Assembly: GCA_015501595.1 (NCBI GenBank)
Contig: JADNRX010000030.1
Span: forward strand, 186,001-250,000
DNA: 64,000 bases
Reading direction: 5' to 3'
Origin: Hymenopellis radicata
Taxonomy: Eukaryota > Basidiomycota > Agaricomycetes > Agaricales > Physalacriaceae
Notes under the pieces: model-generated
What the model saw: the letters and a program-made list of their open reading frames with translations, nothing else
What the model was told of the DNA's origin: nothing
Database searches by the model: none
Part shown: in pieces, positions 1-11,300 of the stretch
Layout: the number at the start of each line of letters is the position of its first letter
Numbering within the stretch: position 1 is the first letter of the stretch
Translations under genes and position numbers: made by a program

Positions 1-3000
1 CTCCGACCCACAGACAAGTTCAGAGGTTGCACCTTCTTCCTTGCTCCATCTGGCGGAGGGCTGGCATTGAGATCCCGGTTCTGCAACAACGAGAGCGGCC
101 GCAGACCCTGCTGTGCTGGCGAAGGAGTCGCTGACTTGGGAGACTTCTTCTTTGGCATAAGAGGACGAACAGCCCGAACGAAGGAGTGCATTCTGGTCAC
201 GGCATTCGAAGGCTCTGCGCGCTGCTGTGCCGGTGGAGCCGCATTTTCATCCGACTTGATGTAAACAATGCTCGAACGGCGCTTCTGCTTGTTGGTACGA
301 GGTGCGGGGGTACGAGTAGGCAAAGGCGGTACTTCGTCCCTTCCAGCTGTTTCATATCGGCCAGCGCGATTATTGTGGGGAGTACTCTCGGCCAGGGGGC
401 CATCTCCATCTTCGATGGCTTTCATGAAGGAAATCCCGTCAATGTCCTTGTCGAACTCGAACAGAGTAACAGTTGAGGCGGCGGAGGGCAGCGGCCTGTC
501 GATCGTGACCATGGAGTTACGAGCCGTATCAACGTTGTGAGGGACCTCCGCGCGCAATCCAAGCGAGCGAGTAGAAAAAGTCCGACCAAGGTTAGCACCA
601 TGACGCTCTTCTGGAACGACTTGGAGACCACCAGTCGCGGTAGGAAGATAGCTGGGAACAGAATCAGCACCAAATACAGTGTTGCGGCGTCCAACATCGA
701 TGTTGCTGGCAGGGGACGTATAAGTTTCCAGCGCACGGCCAATTTCTACAGCCAAAGAGTGTATACCATCCTTGCCGAGTCCGAGGCTAATAAACAGGTG
801 AGAACATGCTTGCTACAGAAGAGAAATGAAACCAACCTGGGCAGGCTGAAGTGAGCCCTCTTGTGAGACTCCTTCCTAGCCTTAGACATCGCAGCCTTCG
901 TCCTTGCCGGGGTCGAGTGGAAGTCGGGGGACGGGAAGTCCATGTCCTCGGGACTTCCGTGGCCGAATTCACCCATGGTCAGTTTGCGTCCAGTCTTCTT
1001 GGCACCTTTCCCTCTCGCGGTCCAATCCTCTCTTTGATCTTCATATCCTGTCCAACTTCAAACCGGAACGAGGATAGGAAGCACGCCGGCAGTAAGAGCA
1101 TCGATCTCGTTCAAATCATCCACAGCGCCGAATGAGAAGCCTGATGAATAGGACTTCTTATGTTTAGCAAGACGTGCTGCGCGGACATTAGGCGGGGTTG
1201 GAGGAAGAGGGAAAGCAGGTGGAGGACTAGGCGCGTATCCACGCGGTTCTGTTGGAGTAGACGGTTCCATGACGGATGACACCGAACGAGTTCTGAGATG
1301 GCTCTTCGAGACACGACGGACAGCAGAGGTCAAGGCTTCGTCAACGTTGAGGTCAACATCCTCAAGAGGAGCTTCGCCATCTACATCAAGACCCTGCTTT
1401 TCAGGAGATGCGGAAACTAGCATAGTTCTGGCCAAAGTCGAATAATGGCGCTGCGCAATCATGATCTGCGACGCATATGCCATACTAGCATCACCTCCAG
1501 AGAAGTGAGAACTAGCCTTTGAGTCCTTGCGGATGCGACCGAATTGCTCGCTTGTTTCCGACTGAGGTGTGTTATGGATGGAAGGTGACAGAGAAGAATC
1601 ATCCATCCGAAGAGAAATGGGCGGTGAGAGCTGTGGTTCATCGTCGTCGTCTTCAGTTGGGAGCACAGAGAGCTTGGGACGAGGTGACATCATTCCTAGA
1701 GCACGACCAACTTTACTCTTGCCCTCGACAGCATCACCATTGGTAATCCAAACGTCTCCGCTGCGTCTTCCTTCGACCACAGTAGCATTTGTGCTTGTGC
1801 TGCGCTTGTACTCGCTGGAGAACATAGGTGTAGGGGTACTTCCAATTGGAGAAGGGCCACGCAGAAGGCTCGTAGGAAGCTCTCCACGAATGTCAAATAA
1901 GCCGGAAGGAATGGGAATGGGCGATCGCAACAAAATATTTAAAGCCAGGATGGGGGACGACATCGTCAAGGAAAGGACAAGCAGAATGGAAGATATGGCC
2001 GAGGGAGAACTGCCTTCGACCGCATTGATAAGGTACGGATAGGAAAGACCCTATAAACGGTCCGTGAGCAATGTTCAATTTAAGCGTACTAAATAAACAA
2101 ACCATAGGAACCCAGATCATAGCCAACCAAGCGACACCACGGTAAACGGAAATGTCCAACTGTGTACCGGAAGTAGCAGCTAGGCTTGCGAGATTCTTTT
2201 CTGCGTCCTGGGGAGCGTATCCGTAGCCACCAAGGACTTGTGCGCTAGACATGGCAGGCGTGACAGGGCTAGAGACAGCCGTTCCAGATGGAAGTAAAGT
2301 GGTGTGTACATTTGTCGTACTTCCATTATGCATTGAACTTTCCTCCGACATGTCATCCCGCTGAGTAGCAGGGAACGACCATGCTGACGGTGTGGTATGG
2401 GAGCCGTTGGTGGACGTCAACCAAGACGTCTGGGATCCCAATCGTTGGCGAGGGTACTCAGCAAGTAACGGCGAAGGGCCTGGAGAAGGACTCTCCCGTC
2501 TGAATGGATCGGGATCACTCATCTGAGCAGCTGTGGGGGAGAACTGCCCGTAAGGGGAAGGGAGAGGCGGAACGGGAGGAACATTATTAACGTGCGGGGT
2601 GGAGGAACCGAACCAGAATGTCGACTTTACGGGGACAGACGGATTATGGGACCCTTGAGGGCGACCCCCGTGACCATAGTTGGATGTTGTTACCGTGTGA
2701 TGAGTGGAGAATGACCATCCAGATATAGATCCATGGCTAGAACCGTGGCCACCGGCGGTGGAGGTAATCCAAGACGCACCATCTCTGATAGCGTCTATGT
2801 CCTCTGTGGCGAACGATGGGCGGGGCTTCTCCTCAACCTGCCAAGAGTCGTGCTCCTCCGGAATGGATGCAAGATTACCCTTGATTATGAGTAGAGTGCC
2901 AACGAGGCATCCAAAGGCCACGCTGCTGAGTACAGCAATAGTAGATGAGTAGGCAAGGAGCCCAGTGAAAAGAGTGGCGACGCCAGCACCCGAGAGAACG

Positions 3001-3553
3001 CCGGCGATAGATGTGGAAGTGATGATGAGAAGAGCAGTAGGCGCCCACAGCATCCAATGCTTGGTGCCGAAGGACACAGAGCGACCCATGCGAACGTGGA
3101 GGAGGGTGATTGCGGCGACCATGAGAAGGCAGGTCTGTCTGACCGTCAGCGCGAGCCAAACTCGTACAGAGGCGGTGGGGTCATTGATAATAGTCAATCC
3201 AGATGGACCTCCAAGCGTTTCCATGATTACCTGCCATACGACCATGGCAAGGGCGAGCAGGTCGAGAGAGGCGAGCCATATGTGACTGCAGAAGAATTAG
3301 CGGAAGTTTCCTAGACCGCGATAGAACGCACCTCTTGTCAGCTGGAGATAAAGAGCGAAAGTTAGGAAGACCAAATTCAGACTGGAAAGTTTGTCAGGCA
3401 CATGGAAACCAGCTAAAAAAGCCGACGTACTGGAGCAACACGTCTACTCAACGGATGGGGCGGCAAAATAGGGATAACAATGCGAAGGATAACAAATGCA
3501 GAGCATATGAAGGAAAAGAGGGCGAGAGCTAAAGACGGAATAAGGGGAATCAT
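1..3553 (-). CDS. Polytopic membrane protein, multi-exon, C-terminus beyond window
   Basis: Exons on the minus strand: 3553-3431, 3381-3332, 3285-2103, 2050 to about 1061, then about 1057-837, and 786 running off the window. Every intron through 2051-2102 has GT..AG ends and keeps frame. The first exon codes a hydrophobic helix (IPLIPSLALALFSFICSAF). Exon 3 adds about four more helices (LALTVRQTCLLMVAAITLL, APTALLIITSTSIAGVLSG, LLAYSSTIAVLSSVAFGCL), then about 280 Ser/Pro/Gly-rich cytosolic-looking residues. Two helices span the 2051-2102 intron (AWLAMIWVPM, SISSILLVLSLTMSSPILA-like). The rest is low-complexity and basic. A TGA at 1058-1060 interrupts the frame, but coding-like sequence resumes at once and stays open to base 1. 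I do not recognise a named family; it looks like a conserved basidiomycete membrane protein of unknown role. Confidence 0.75.
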
Positions 3554-3884
3554 GGTATAGGTGAATTCGATAGCGTGAGGGCGTCGTGCGTGTAGGCGTA
3601 ATGCCCGTTGTCGTTGAGAACGTGAGTCTTGAACTGGCTCCTGGTCGTCGTGGGTGCGTAAGAGCGCAGGAATTTTTTGTTTGGTCAATGTTGATTTTAA
3701 TCAGAACCAAACTTCGAGATCACGTGCGCGCGTCATCTCTTCCCGGTCCTTGTTCTGTATTTGCTCCGTCTTCAGCATTCCGCACTCTTGGCTTCAACAC
3801 TCTTTACGAGATCGCTTCGCGTTCCGTGAATTAACGTCTTCTAATCCCCTAAACGTAAATCGGTTCAAGAAACTTCATTCAAAC
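3554..3884 (-). promoter_or_regulatory. Upstream region of the membrane protein gene, bounded by a retrotransposon LTR
   Basis: This is the 331 bp between the start codon at 3553 and the LTR that begins at 3885. No convincing TATA box was seen. The Gypsy element upstream has the same transcriptional direction as the gene, so its 3' LTR is now the nearest upstream promoter-capable sequence. Confidence 0.4.
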
Positions 3885-4160
3885 TGTAAGAGTTGTGCGC
3901 TTCTTACGGGCTCAGGTAGTCCGTTCCAGGCGGGCGACGATTACGTTGGTGTAGCGGCGTGAGCTAGAACCGGAATCCTCTCAAGAGTCGGGCTGAGCGG
4001 CGCAGAACTGCGACCAGTGCTCAGAGGACACGACGGTTAAGATAAGATTTGATTGAATTGTTTATACGTATTTGGTACAACTAGTAACTATTCGGCACAG
4101 CGGCCGGCTACGTAGTGAGAGAGATAAAAGAAAGAAAGATGGTCACCATGATCTCTTACA
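3885..4160 (-). repeat. 3' LTR of the Gypsy element
   Basis: It runs TGTAAGAG to CTCTTACA, 276 bp, with no difference seen from the copy at 16626-16901. The flanking CAAAC at 3880-3884 is the target duplication. Confidence 0.97.
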
Positions 4161-4171
4161 GTACCCCCCCA
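4161..4171 (-). other. Polypurine tract
   Basis: The minus strand reads TGGGGGGGTAC directly before the 3' LTR, the expected place and composition for the plus-strand primer of a Gypsy element. Confidence 0.75.
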
Positions 4172-4185
4172 ATCTAGAACTACGT

Positions 4186-7119
4186 TTAGATTAGATCGGC
4201 CGGAATATTCAGCGAGCTGATTCTAACTTCATCCCATGAGTGCTCCCAGCCGTCCCGAATGATGTCCACAGCTCTGTCCATGTCTGCCAACCGAGGCGTG
4301 TACGGTCTGACGCCTCTGAACCGCCGGTAATAATCACGATACAAGTCCCGGAACCCCTTTTCTGTGCGCGATGTCGGATCGTCTGGGTTCTTGGAGGTGA
4401 GTTCCCTCCAAATACGCCGGAATACTTGATCAGAAATGTGATGCCAGACGCCTGCGAAGTCTCTGGAAGTGTTGTCCGCTTCCAGTACCCACATGTCCTT
4501 CATGATTTGACGTGTCATTTTGTCTGAGGGCCAGATCCAGCGCCTATGGTTCTTCATTGGATCATTCGGGACAGGATCCATTGTACCCCACACGGTCTCT
4601 TCCTCGTCCTGAGTCAGTTCGTCTCCGATGAGTAGGCAATCCGAATCTGTGTCACTGTTTGTATATCCCGATAGGTGGCGGGTTACGTTGATGGATGGTC
4701 CCTGGAACACGCTCTCTGCCATCTCGGGGTCGATCAGCATTACGATCCGAGCCATGTTTCCTCCGCGTTCGATCATGCAACGAGCTCCATGAGGAGTATG
4801 CAAGATTGCGAAGACCTTCGCCTTCCAGTCGTCGGCCATGGCTTGATCGCCTGCGTTCCAGATACACCGTTTCGTCTGTGTGCTGTAGGCTCGACTCGAT
4901 TTAGCTAGGTAACGCTGCGAGGCGGTGACGGCTTTCAGCTCTGGCAAAATCTCCTTGAACTCGTCGACCCGGTACATGATCCTGAATCCGATGGAATGTG
5001 CAACCATATGCTTGAGTAGTTCCTCTATTGTCCGAGCTTCCGGATGGATTAATCCGAAATAACGCAGGTACGCTTCTTGCTCTCTCGACAGCGAGATATA
5101 CCCGAACTTGGCGGCGACTTCGGAGAAGAAGCACTCTTGCATTAAGGATGGTAAGTAGGGTCTGTCGGGAAGACAATGATGTCCCCATATAACCAGGTTC
5201 CAGGCCGAACGACGCGTGTCAGGCAAGCGCTCCCAGATTTTCGCGTGCACCGATAACCCTAGACGTCTTCGCAGATGTGGTTCGTCCGAGTCCAGACTGA
5301 ATCCTTCGGGAATTCTGTAAGCTGCCACGCCGTATTCCATGTCGAGGAAACGTTCGGTTTGAGGAATAAATTCGGATAGGGTGACCCACTCGTATTCGCT
5401 TTCAGCGTCGACGAACTCTGGCTCCGAGCTCAAGTGAGTGAAATTGGGTGAAGGAGGATTCCCTGGGTCATCGTCCCTCTCGGGTTCGTCATTTACAGCC
5501 TCTGACTCGTGTAGACGTTCTTCCAGAGAGCGGGACGCCTCACAAGGCCTTTTTGCGCTGGATCCATCCTGACTGAAAGGGATGTCTCGTTTGCCCTGAT
5601 GTCCGGGACTTGATCGAGGTACTCTAGTTGACGAGATCCTTTCGGCAAGATTTGGCGTAGGTGACGCTTCCGCCATCGTGATGTCTTCTTGAATCGCCGA
5701 AGAAGATGCTTGAAACGATCTCGCCGCAATGAATGACTTGCTTGAGAGCGGAGTGGTACGGTAATCGCTAGCGGGCGGTCGAAGGTGATCGTACTCTTCG
5801 TCGGGTACCCACGCCTTGCCTTGATAGATATATCCTCTCTGTGGGCCGCAGGACCATCGATAATGCTCTCGCGCTAGACAGGTTCGAGGATAGTCGTCGG
5901 CGTCGCGCATACGCTGAATGGTATCTCCGATCTTGATTCGAGCTGGTCCAGGATGAAGGTATTCCTCCCAATTAACTAGCAGTCGCCATGCTAAGAACTC
6001 CACCTGTTGCGAGTCGGGACGCCTATGATTGACGCCAGTTCGCTCGTCTAAGACGTGGTAGTCGTAGAGGTACTTGAACGCTACCCACTTCTTCTTGCTT
6101 ACTTCGTGTGGTCGCCACCCCGGAGCATCCGTCATGGTTACCACTGCTTGAGACTCGATGAACCGACTTTGTTGAGCTCGATAAAAGGGTACTTCGACTC
6201 GCGGGCGAAAAATCAAGTCAAATTTCTGAGCGTCTGCCCAAGCGTCCGAAAGCTCCGTCGAAGGCGTAAACCCAACTCTAGAACCATTTTCGACTTCGAA
6301 CGCGTGGATCGCATTGATCAACTCGACGTTAAATTTAGCCGACTTGGGCCCAATTTTCTCCCCTTCGATGTTAAACACCAGATACGGAATTCCACACATT
6401 GATAAGTGCCAGAGATTTACGTTACGCCAGTCCGTCGTGAAATCAACGATAAATCCCCGTACGTCTGAGAGACATCCGATGAACTCGTCAATGACTTCAA
6501 CGATATGCTCGGCAACGCCACGTTTCCACTCCCAAAGGCTTACGTACCATACGATCCATCCTAAATGTTCCAGGATGCAGCAACGGGCTCGGTACGCGGA
6601 AAGATTAAGATCATATTGGGAGTCGTACACTTTCTCGAGATCAAGGATGGAGAATGAGGAGGGAATAGGAACGTCTGGGGGACAGTGTGGCAATCCTCTC
6701 AAAGTCTCTACAATGGGTGGCCAGAGCTCTAACTCCTGCCGCCAGTCCTGCAAGGTCTCCTCGTTCAACCGCCAACCCTTCTCGTCACTGCCGTCTTCGC
6801 AGGGAGCTGGATCGGCAAGGGCCCACATCCAACCCATTCCAGGAAAATGTGGGTCTTCGACGGTAGGAATAAACCCTCTCCAATGAGCTGAGGGATCCCA
6901 TCTGGTCATGTAATACATACCCTCGATGTTGACGCCGGGACGGAAGAAGTCGCTCGAGGGAGTCTGATCCAAGTAGTCGATGGTATTGACGATGTCTTCC
7001 GATAAGACGGTTCGGTCACTGAGGTGTCCTACGAAGCGGACTTTGGCGCTGAGATATCTTTGGAGCGGTAGGACTCGGCCATCGTCTCGAAGGAAGAGAA
7101 AAGGAGAGTACCTATCCAT
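4186..7119 (-). CDS. Extra ORF of the Gypsy element, 977 aa, unknown function
   Basis: An uninterrupted ORF on the coding strand of the retrotransposon lies between Gag-Pol and the 3' LTR, ending 25 bp from the LTR. This is where an env-like gene sits in some Gypsy elements. However, I see no signal peptide, no membrane span and no glycoprotein-like Cys pattern. The N-terminal part is rich in Trp and acidic residues (RWDPSAHWRGF, GMGWMWALADP) and has a hydrophobic core segment followed by WHLSMCGIPYLVFNIEG. The middle (residues about 440-600) is Ser/Pro/acid-rich and looks disordered. The C-terminal third again looks folded (IWPSDKMTRQIMKDMWVLEA). Similar ORFs occur, as far as I recall, as multi-copy unannotated proteins in Agaricomycetes, but I cannot name the family. 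Before the MITE landed it would have started only about 210 bp after the Gag-Pol stop. Confidence 0.85.
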   Translation of the reverse strand: MDRYSPFLFLRDDGRVLPLQRYLSAKVRFVGHLSDRTVLSEDIVNTIDYLDQTPSSDFFRPGVNIEGMYYMTRWDPSAHWRGFIPTVEDPHFPGMGWMWALADPAPCEDGSDEKGWRLNEETLQDWRQELELWPPIVETLRGLPHCPPDVPIPSSFSILDLEKVYDSQYDLNLSAYRARCCILEHLGWIVWYVSLWEWKRGVAEHIVEVIDEFIGCLSDVRGFIVDFTTDWRNVNLWHLSMCGIPYLVFNIEGEKIGPKSAKFNVELINAIHAFEVENGSRVGFTPSTELSDAWADAQKFDLIFRPRVEVPFYRAQQSRFIESQAVVTMTDAPGWRPHEVSKKKWVAFKYLYDYHVLDERTGVNHRRPDSQQVEFLAWRLLVNWEEYLHPGPARIKIGDTIQRMRDADDYPRTCLAREHYRWSCGPQRGYIYQGKAWVPDEEYDHLRPPASDYRTTPLSSKSFIAARSFQASSSAIQEDITMAEASPTPNLAERISSTRVPRSSPGHQGKRDIPFSQDGSSAKRPCEASRSLEERLHESEAVNDEPERDDDPGNPPSPNFTHLSSEPEFVDAESEYEWVTLSEFIPQTERFLDMEYGVAAYRIPEGFSLDSDEPHLRRRLGLSVHAKIWERLPDTRRSAWNLVIWGHHCLPDRPYLPSLMQECFFSEVAAKFGYISLSREQEAYLRYFGLIHPEARTIEELLKHMVAHSIGFRIMYRVDEFKEILPELKAVTASQRYLAKSSRAYSTQTKRCIWNAGDQAMADDWKAKVFAILHTPHGARCMIERGGNMARIVMLIDPEMAESVFQGPSINVTRHLSGYTNSDTDSDCLLIGDELTQDEEETVWGTMDPVPNDPMKNHRRWIWPSDKMTRQIMKDMWVLEADNTSRDFAGVWHHISDQVFRRIWRELTSKNPDDPTSRTEKGFRDLYRDYYRRFRGVRPYTPRLADMDRAVDIIRDGWEHSWDEVRISSLNIPADLI

Positions 7120-7215
7120 AGTTAATCTAGACGGGAACCGAACAAGATCAACTGCAGAAAACTAGCTCGAGAGGTCGGACGAGTCCACCAATCTCTGCTT
7201 CGCGTTCTGGGATGG

Positions 7216-7223
7216 TAGGGGAA
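7216..7223. repeat. 8 bp target site duplication of the MITE (partner 8194-8201)
   Basis: TAGGGGAA directly abuts both ends of the inverted-repeat element. Extending by one base on either side breaks the match, so the length is exactly 8. Confidence 0.92.
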
Positions 7224-8193
7224 TAGAGACCTCAACGAGTTCGCGGGTCACGTGGATACTCGGGTACTCGATCCGGCCGGGGGTCTCGGTTACTCGACTC
7301 GTTTGATCCGCGGATCAATAGCGAGTCGGATCATACAAGGATCGCAAGTACGGACTTGGCGGCACGAGTACTCGTTGCGAGTACTCGGTTTGACTCGCAA
7401 ATATTTTTATTTTTATTTAAACCTAATTTACAATTTTTTTGCAAGTTGAACGGGCCCTTGGATGGCCCAAAATAACCATATGTAAGTATTTCGCCCGATC
7501 CGGCTGATCGGGCCGAGATCCGAGAGTACGCGTAAGCGTGCGATCGGATGGCATTCTACCACCACCACGACCTGCCACTACTGCCCAGGGAGCGACGATT
7601 GTCGCCCCTGCTGCTCTGACGAATGTCAGGCAGCCTGTTGGGCCTGGATCTGGGCTTTGGCTGTGTGCCGAGCCCGCTGCTGCTGTCTCTGTGACAGCAG
7701 CAGAGGACGACTACGACTACATGTCGAGGACGAAGACGACCATGACCACGACTACACGTCGACGATGGAGGACGACGACGACAACGACGCATCGAGGAGG
7801 AGAGGATGTTGAGGTGGAGGAGGAGGAGGAGGATGTGCCACCACGGACGACGACCACTCCCACCACCACTCCCACCATCACTTCCACCACTCCCACCACT
7901 CCCACCACCCTTAGTCTGTGCTCATGCACGGCCGAGCATCCCCGGGCCATTGCACGGGGACACTCGACGCGCATGAATGAACTCTGGGTGTGGTTTGGGG
8001 GGGTGATCCGCGAGATCCGTCAATGACCCGGATCGCACGCGAGTACTCGCAAACCTCGCGAGTACTCGACTCGTTTGACTCGCGAGTCAACGCGGGTCGA
8101 GTCAACCGCGGATCGCGGATCGAGGCTCTTAGCCTCGAGTACTCGCCTTACGGATCGCGAGTCAGACCCGGGTCTGACTCGTTGAGGTCTCTA
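7224..8193. mobile_element. hAT-like non-autonomous element (MITE), 970 bp, nested in the Gypsy element
   Basis: Perfect 17 bp terminal inverted repeats, TAGAGACCTCAACGAGT at 7224-7240 and its complement at 8177-8193, are flanked by the 8 bp duplication TAGGGGAA (7216-7223 and 8194-8201). An 8 bp duplication and termini fitting YARNG are hallmarks of hAT elements. Subterminal regions are packed with palindromic CGAGTACTCG boxes (near 7362-7393 and 8038-8070), plausible transposase binding sites. The centre holds trinucleotide-biased low-complexity DNA (7720-7910). Open frames inside (for example 7538-8026) are products of that bias and are not called as genes. No transposase is present, so it must have been moved in trans. 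Confidence 0.92.
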
Positions 8194-8310
8194 TAGGGGA
8201 AGGAAGGAAAGAATGAATGGAGACGAGTAGACGAAAGTTGATAAGGAATCAAGATACAGATACAAACAAAGTCGTGATAAGGCGTGATAGTCGTAATCGT
8301 CATGATGTCA

Positions 8311-11300
8311 TTAGATCTTGTGCTCTGCTCTGTACTCCCGAAGTACTTCCGCCGCATTTCGTAGTTGCGTAGCTGTTCGCCAGGAATCAAACTGAGGTCC
8401 ACGGTGTTTCCAACGGACCAGATATTGTAAACCTCTGTTCGTAGAACGATGGTTCACCAAGGTCTCGACTTCTTCTTCCTCAATCTCTGGCTTATGATCG
8501 CGCGTTCCTGGTAGAATTGAACGTCCGCGGTTCATGAATTCGTCTTGGTAGTATTTCCGAAGGTGAGCAACGTTGAAAATTGGACTTCCCGGATAACGAC
8601 TGCTGAGCCGAAGTCGGAATGTAGTGGGCGAAACCTTCTCCGTGACCTCAAATGGTCCAATCCATCGTTGAGCAAACTTGGCTCCTTTCCCTTTGCTTTC
8701 GAGCCATTCTAACGAGTGCGGGTTAATCAGAACTTTATCCCCCTCCAAGATTTCATCGGCCGGCTTCCTGCCACGATTGTAATATTTAGCTTGCATGGCT
8801 TGGCTGTGAGCAATCGCTTGCCTCGCCGCGTCCCGATGGAATCTTATCGCCTTCTCAAAGTCCTCCGTTCCGCGAACTGATTTCGACACGCGTGGCTGGT
8901 TACCCTTAGCGTAAACTGCGTCAAATGGAGACCTTGGTTGATAACCATACATCATCATGAAAGGCGAAGTACCCGTTGAGGAATGCAGGTGCGCGTTGTA
9001 TGCGAATTCCATCATCGCTAACCACTTGGACCATGTAGATTTATCTGCGGCTACGAAGGCCCTCAACATCGTTTCCAATAGTCGATTCACTACCTCTGTC
9101 TGGCCGTCGTGCTGAGGGTGGTGAGCGGACGACATAGCGAGACGCAAATTCAGTCGTTTCGCCATGGCTTTCCAGAAGTCCGCTGTCCATCGGGGATCGC
9201 GATCTGAAATCATGCTTAACGGTAAGCCATGTTTACAGACGATTTCCTGGATGAATAGCTCTGCAAATTCCTCAGTGTTTACCCCCGTCGTTGTCGGAAT
9301 AAACGTCGCGTGTTTGGAAAGACGGTCAACCACTACGAGTATGGCGTTATAACCTTCGGAAACTGGCAAGTCTACGATGAAGTCCATCGATACGCTGTCG
9401 TATGGATTGGTTGGAATCGGGTTTGATGAGAGGTAACCGAATTTCGCGAAGTTCGTGTCTTTCGTCTTCTGACAAACGTCGCAGGTCCGACAGAACTGCT
9501 TGATCTCCACTTTCATACGTTTCCAGTAAAATCGCGACGAAAGTTTGTACCATAGACTTTCTGGACCCAAATGTGCGTGATCCATAGGGCCTTCATGCGC
9601 GTCGATTATTAACTGTCTTCGTAGTGACTGTGGAACGCATAGCCGAGGATTGTAATCCGCGTCACAAAAATACAGTAAGCCGTCTGCGTCCTTGAAGTAT
9701 CGATTACTCGGAATCCAACGTTCCTTCTCAGAGGTTGCTGACTGCCATATCCGATGCATTATTGGATCCTTCTTATACGCGGCTAACCAGTCCTTGATCA
9801 TTCCTGGTTCCATATGCAGCAATAACTTGGGACGTGAATCCATTCCGTGCCACAGCTCTTCACTCGGTTCCACACTAGGTAGCTCTGTTTCAGGCGGCTC
9901 ACTCTCTTTCCTCTTGGGGAGTCGTTTGTCGCCCTGGAACTCTTTTGAATTGCCATGACCTTCTTGAAGCTCCGATTTCTGCGACCTAGTTGTTACGAAA
10001 ACTTCAGCGTACTGACTCAATTCTGCGATAGAGACCTCATTGACCCTCAACGCTGGCATAGATTCCTCCTGTGCAGTCGCTAGATCCGAGTTCAACTCGA
10101 TACCTGTATTCTCTCCGTCTAAGGGGGATACCTGGAACGGGGGGTCTCTGGGAAGTCGTGACAGTGGATCGACGTTAGAATGAATTCTTCCTGGACGGTG
10201 GATGATCTCAAGGCCTGGTGCGTATGCCGAAAAAACTGTGCCCCACGAAGCTAACCGCCTGTTAGAGTTTTCATACGTTTTTGCCCATTGCAACGCGGAA
10301 TGATCCGTTATAAGCAAAACGTTCGTCCCTTCTAAGTATGGTTGAAACTTGATTAACCCTTCCTTGGCTGCTAGTGCTTCCCTTTCCGTTGCCGAATAAC
10401 GAGACTCCGCCCCCCTGAAGCGTCTAGAGTAGTACGCTATGACGCGTTCCACCCACACCGTAGTCGAGTCCAACGTTTCGCCCCAGCTTTGTGAGTAGTC
10501 TGTCGTATCGCCGCGTGATTTGAGAGGAGTAAACATTCTAGGAACATCTTCTCCTGCATCGTAGGCCGCTTTCAGTTTCTCGTAAGCCCTGGTATTCTTC
10601 AGTTCGCTGACTTGAATCTTTTGAACTTGTTGCAGTGCGCAACCGAGGGCATAGTCCGAGGCATCGGTATACAGCCGGTACGGTCGTGATTCATCATGAT
10701 GGGCTAGAACTGGTGCAGTTGCTAACGCGGTCTTTACTGACTGGAAAGCGGCATCCTCATCTGGACCCCAAGTCCACACATGCCCTTTTTTCAGTAGCTC
10801 GAAGAGAGGCGTGCACCGATCCGCGAAATACGGGATAAACGCGGTGAAGTATACTGCCATTCCTATGAAAATCTGCAGCTCTGATACACGACTAGGCCGC
10901 GCGATGTCCATGATGGCTTCGACCTTCTGCTTATGCGTTGCAAGACCGAGTCGCGTAACTTTATGTCCAAGTAGCTGGATGCTGTCATAGAACAGGTGGC
11001 ACTTCTTGGGAGAAAGAGTGACTCCTGCCGTCCGAATAGCGGTTAACACGCGGTCGAGATGTCCAATATGTTCCTCGTATGACTTTGAGTAAACCACGAT
11101 GTCGTCGATGTACACGAGACAAAAACTCCACAGGAAAGGGGATAGAATCCCTTGCATTAACCGTTGGAATATTGCTGGACCATTCCGTAAGCCGAAGGGC
11201 ATGCGTTTAAACTGGAATAGTCCCCTATGAGTTCGAAAGGCTGTCTTGGGAATGTCTTCAACGTCCATGTCTAACTGAGTGAATCCTGATAACGCATCTA

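Noticed and set aside
4186..7119. The extra Gypsy ORF as an envelope gene
   Set aside because: No signal peptide, no membrane span and no glycoprotein-like pattern; position alone is not evidence.
7538..8026. 162-codon open frame inside the MITE
   Set aside because: Composition follows the trinucleotide-biased DNA (Thr/Asp/Glu runs), an equally open antisense frame exists, and a non-autonomous element needs no gene.
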